Shown in pieces: positions 32,474 through 34,751 of a stretch of 34,751 nucleotides of DNA. The translations under genes and the position numbers were made by a program. The DNA lies in the NCBI GenBank assembly GCA_045631845.1, contig JAZQVM010000053.1, positions 1 through 34,751 on the forward strand, given 5' to 3'. The notes below the pieces were generated by a model, which did no database searches, had not been told where the DNA came from, and worked only from the letters and a program-made list of their open reading frames with translations. The DNA comes from CAKSHC01 sp045631845 (GTDB lineage Bacteria > Bacillota > Clostridia > Oscillospirales > UMGS1783). Each line of letters opens with the position of its first letter. Within the stretch, counting starts at the first letter, position 1.

Positions 32474-32959
32474 ATGGCGGACAACCGTAACACCAAACAA
32501 GCGCTGGCCGATTCGTTAAAGATGCAACTGAAGTCTAACCCCTTTGCCGGTATCAGTATTGCCCATATCTGTACCCCCTGCGGCATCAGCCGAAAAAGTT
32601 TCTATTATCATTTTCACGATAAGTATGAATTGGTCAACTGGATATTTCAAACCGAATGGTTGGATACGCACCCTGCAATGCCTACATGGGACTTGTCGGC
32701 TTTATGTGACTATTTGTATGAGAATCGTGATTTTTACCGTAAAGTGCTTTGTGTGAAAGATCAAAACTGTTTCGGTGAGTATTTACATGAACGATGCCGT
32801 GCCGCTCTTGACGAGTCTGACGGTTTTGGCGCCACCTTTTATGCCGATGCCTTTTTATGCGCCATAAAGCGCTGGCTTTGCTCTCATCCAATCCAATCTC
32901 CGCAGGAATTTGCCGCACAACTTTATACCTGTATAAAGAACAGCAGATGCTCACGATGA
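32474..32959 (+). CDS. TetR/AcrR-family transcriptional regulator under Mn2+ riboswitch control
   Basis: A 161-aa TetR-like protein. The N-terminal HTH contains ISIAHICTPCGISRKSFYYHFHDKYELVNWIF, matching the family pattern (…SRKTFYYHF.DK.dLv). The C-terminal part is short and resembles the TetR_C group related to DhaS. It has several Cys and His (e.g. CTPCG in the HTH), unusual and possibly metal- or redox-related. The start at 32474 has AAGGAGAAAG upstream. The transcript is monocistronic and ends at a hairpin that includes the stop codon. The divergent P-type ATPase is the obvious candidate target; this is inference. Confidence 0.87.
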   Translation: MADNRNTKQALADSLKMQLKSNPFAGISIAHICTPCGISRKSFYYHFHDKYELVNWIFQTEWLDTHPAMPTWDLSALCDYLYENRDFYRKVLCVKDQNCFGEYLHERCRAALDESDGFGATFYADAFLCAIKRWLCSHPIQSPQEFAAQLYTCIKNSRCSR

Positions 32960-32976
32960 GCATCTGCTGTTCTTTT
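32935..32976. terminator. Long bidirectional terminator covering the tetR stop codon
   Basis: A perfect 19-bp stem, from AAAGAACAGC (32935) through to GCTGTTCTTT (ending 32975), with a 3-nt loop CGA. The TGA of the TetR gene is in the right arm, and the right arm touches the stop of the converging peptidase gene. Confidence 0.85.
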
Positions 32977-33919
32977 AATAATTGAAATATTTATAGAAGG
33001 AAGGGTAGGCGTTAAAGAATTGCTGAAGATTGGTGCGGCTGTTCGACCCCGGATCGTTAATGGAGAAATTCACAGCCGTTAGCCCCTGTCCGTTGTAACC
33101 GGTAATGACCACCCAATGCTGAGCACCGTAGCCGTTCCTTGCTCCGATCAAAACGGGCTTGCCCGCTTCCAGCAGAGAAGCGATGTTCGACAGGTTATAG
33201 GATGTTGTCACCCGATAATCGCTCGGCCAATATACATTGCCGGATGCGGTATAGGATAACCGTCGGCTCATCGCATCAGGGGTAATAGTCGTACCCGTGC
33301 GATAGGACTCCATCATGGCAATGCCCGTTGTGGTACAGCCGATCTGACCGATCGTCTTGCCCGAACTGCCAATCTTAACTCCGCTCCATCGGCTGTCCGT
33401 CTGTTTGTAGGACGGTACGGCCAAGGTTATGCCCGTCGGCTTTATGGTGTTGCCCGACAGATAGGTCGAACTGACATAGCCGGTCTTGGTGCCGTGATAG
33501 AGGATGCGGCTCCAGCCGTTGCTTGATGAGAGAACCAATACCGAATCGCCCTTATTCAGGCTGGCTACCCGTGCATAGTTTGTGCCCGCACCGCTGCGCA
33601 CATTGAGCGTGCCCCAATTCACAGCAACGCTGGACTGCCGCCCCTCAATGGCGGTAATGTAATCGGCATGGCAGTAGCCGTACTGCCCGTCGCCGTACTG
33701 CACCTTCCACCAAGAACCGCTCTTGCTTAGGAGCGTGATATAACTGCCCTTGGGTAAGGATGTCAGAATGCTGTGCTGGGTGGATGCTCCGCTTCGCACA
33801 TAAAGCGAGCCGTAAGAAACCGTGACTGCACCGGCATAAATGGGTGTATTGGCCCGTGCTGTCATGGGTGTACCGATGACCAGTATGGCCACCAGCAACA
33901 TTGCAAATAGTCTTTTCAT
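32975..33919 (-). CDS. Secreted protein with two SH3b domains and a C39-like cysteine peptidase domain
   Basis: A 314-aa protein with a signal peptide (residues 1 to about 23, MKRLFAMLLVAILVIGTPMTARA). Two bacterial SH3 domains follow (about 33-90 and 97-155), each with the LNVRSGAGTNY-type motif, suggesting cell-wall binding. The C-terminal domain is a papain-like C39-family fold: Cys195 in GQIGCTTTGIAMM, His268 in QHWVVITGY and the downstream SINDPGS. It may cleave peptides or wall cross-links; the substrate is unknown. GGGAGGTGA precedes the ATG. Divergent from a membrane-anchored HTH regulator. Confidence 0.9.
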   Translation of the reverse strand: MKRLFAMLLVAILVIGTPMTARANTPIYAGAVTVSYGSLYVRSGASTQHSILTSLPKGSYITLLSKSGSWWKVQYGDGQYGYCHADYITAIEGRQSSVAVNWGTLNVRSGAGTNYARVASLNKGDSVLVLSSSNGWSRILYHGTKTGYVSSTYLSGNTIKPTGITLAVPSYKQTDSRWSGVKIGSSGKTIGQIGCTTTGIAMMESYRTGTTITPDAMSRRLSYTASGNVYWPSDYRVTTSYNLSNIASLLEAGKPVLIGARNGYGAQHWVVITGYNGQGLTAVNFSINDPGSNSRTNLQQFFNAYPSFYKYFNY

Positions 33920-33938
33920 TTTATTTCACCTCCCGTGC

Positions 33939-33947
33939 ATTATAGCA
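33939..33947 (-). promoter_or_regulatory. Extended -10 promoter of the SH3b-peptidase gene
   Basis: On the minus strand TGC precedes TATAAT (33939-33944), a consensus extended -10, 20 nt from the start codon. The -35 region is weak. Confidence 0.6.
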
Positions 33948-33996
33948 TAAAAAGGGGTAGAAAAACCCTGAAAATTACAGGTAAAGTAAGCATCGG

Positions 33997-34025
33997 TTGC
34001 CAAAATCAGCAAGAGATGGTATACT
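33997..34025 (+). promoter_or_regulatory. Promoter of the HTH regulator
   Basis: TTGCCA (33997-34002), a 17-nt spacer and TATACT (34020-34025), the latter preceded by TGG as an extended -10. AAGGAG follows at 34034. Confidence 0.75.
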
Positions 34026-34046
34026 GGTGACGGAAGGAGAGGGAAT

Positions 34047-34652
34047 ATGGATAATAAAACTATCGGGAAATTTATCGCCACTCGCCGCACACAACTGGGG
34101 CTTACCCAATCGGCCTTGGCCGAACAATTGCATATCACCGATAAGGCCGTTTCCCGCTGGGAACGAGGTTTGGGCTTGCCGAATGTCGGCAATCTGCCGG
34201 CACTGGCCGAAGCGCTTGGCGTGTCGGTTGATGAATTGCTATCCCCGCCACCACCCCGCTCAAACACCTACCATTGCATGCGGATCATGGCTATTATAAC
34301 CCTTGCCGCCGTCGGAGTACTGGCCTATCTCAATCTCCTTTTCTATAAGCCACCCATTACCAACCCCTACTATTTACTCATGAAATCCACCCAACTGCAG
34401 GTTAAGGGTGACGATGGTATCGAATCGGTTTCCTTGCCGCGGGGTGTAGGGGAAGAACTGGCGCAAATGCTCGGTCAGAATATCGGCGGTATGCGAATAG
34501 AGAGCCAACCGCCCTATGAAGGCTGGGCTATCTATGAAGTCGGTAAGTATCGGTTTTACATTGATATGGACGGAGAGCCAACGCTCGTCTTTGTCCGTCT
34601 GCCAGATGCCGAGCGAATCAGCGGCCAAGAATTTTTTGATGAGTATTCATAA
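34047..34652 (+). CDS. XRE-family HTH regulator with a transmembrane anchor
   Basis: A 201-aa protein. Residues about 5-62 are an XRE/Cro HTH (IGKFIATRRTQLGLTQSALA, then the ITDKAVSRWERGLGLPN segment). A Pro-rich linker leads to one TM helix at about residues 78-99, and the remaining 100 residues are predicted outside, with no known domain. One-TM HTH proteins of this type are common in Clostridia and may sense envelope signals. It is divergent from the secreted SH3b-peptidase gene, a possible target. Confidence 0.88.
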   Translation: MDNKTIGKFIATRRTQLGLTQSALAEQLHITDKAVSRWERGLGLPNVGNLPALAEALGVSVDELLSPPPPRSNTYHCMRIMAIITLAAVGVLAYLNLLFYKPPITNPYYLLMKSTQLQVKGDDGIESVSLPRGVGEELAQMLGQNIGGMRIESQPPYEGWAIYEVGKYRFYIDMDGEPTLVFVRLPDAERISGQEFFDEYS

Positions 34653-34690
34653 AAAATCCGAACTCATTCGAGTTGAAGGTGTAAGATAAA

Positions 34691-34720
34691 AGTAGACACA
34701 AAAAAGTGTCTACTTTTTCT
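34691..34720 (+). terminator. Terminator after the HTH regulator gene
   Basis: Stem AGTAGACAC (34691-34699) with GTGTCTACT (34706-34714), loop of six A, then TTTTCTT. No gene start follows before the window ends. Confidence 0.87.
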
Positions 34721-34751
34721 TATGTGTTAAAATAAGATGGGAGGGAAACAA

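Noticed and set aside
1..34751. CRISPR arrays, tRNA or rRNA genes, insertion sequences, phage or plasmid genes
   Set aside because: No regularly spaced direct repeats, cloverleaf-like segments, transposase or integrase motifs were found on either strand.

Overview
The window looks like chromosomal DNA from a member of the Clostridia (Firmicutes), probably a gut Oscillospirales- or Christensenellales-like anaerobe. The gene order secY-adk-map-KOW-infA-rpmJ-rpsM-rpsK-rpsD-rpoA-rplQ is the clostridial version of the S10/spc/alpha ribosomal region, and the small KOW gene between map and infA is typical of that group. AGGAGG-type ribosome binding sites, sigma-A promoters with 17-nt spacers, and a DnaD plus DnaI/DnaC-like loader pair agree with this. 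The species cannot be named from the sequence.

Layout: (1) 1-6335, the ribosomal/secretion operon, cut at the left edge inside secY and closed by a strong terminator; L17 carries a long charged tail. (2) 6382-10849, a five-gene sugar-metabolism operon: two SDR-fold proteins, a UlaG-like metallo-beta-lactamase-fold hydrolase, an aldose-epimerase-like protein and a ribokinase-family kinase. Both SDR proteins have lost the catalytic tyrosine. (3) 10947-13440 on the minus strand: class II fructose-bisphosphate aldolase, an Rrf2 regulator and a split chromate-type transporter pair. (4) 13502-16404 on the minus strand: Nudix hydrolase and YfhO-type membrane protein, divergent from an M14 carboxypeptidase (16445-17314). 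(5) 17323-20339, a ferrous-iron uptake locus: feoA, feoB and a small Cys-rich FeoB-associated protein, divergent from a short DtxR-family regulator with iron-type metal ligands. A palindromic operator sits at the feo transcription start. (6) 20435-25606, an argCJBDF operon behind a consensus promoter and an ARG box. (7) 25710-29593 on the plus strand: dnaD-like, dnaI/dnaC-like, galM-like, and a two-domain P-loop kinase. (8) 29586-32476, a Ca2+/Mn2+-type P-type ATPase on the minus strand, divergent from a TetR-family regulator whose leader is a recognisable yybP-ykoY (Mn2+) riboswitch with a terminator switch. (9) 32935-34720, a secreted SH3b-C39-like peptidase divergent from a membrane-anchored HTH regulator.

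The most notable points are the Mn2+ riboswitch placed in front of a transcription factor rather than a transporter, the tandem pair of SDR proteins lacking the active-site Tyr, and the feo promoter/operator/regulator set, where the regulator residues predict Fe2+ sensing. No rRNA, tRNA, CRISPR array, insertion sequence or prophage gene was seen. No stretch longer than 300 bases lacks a gene.
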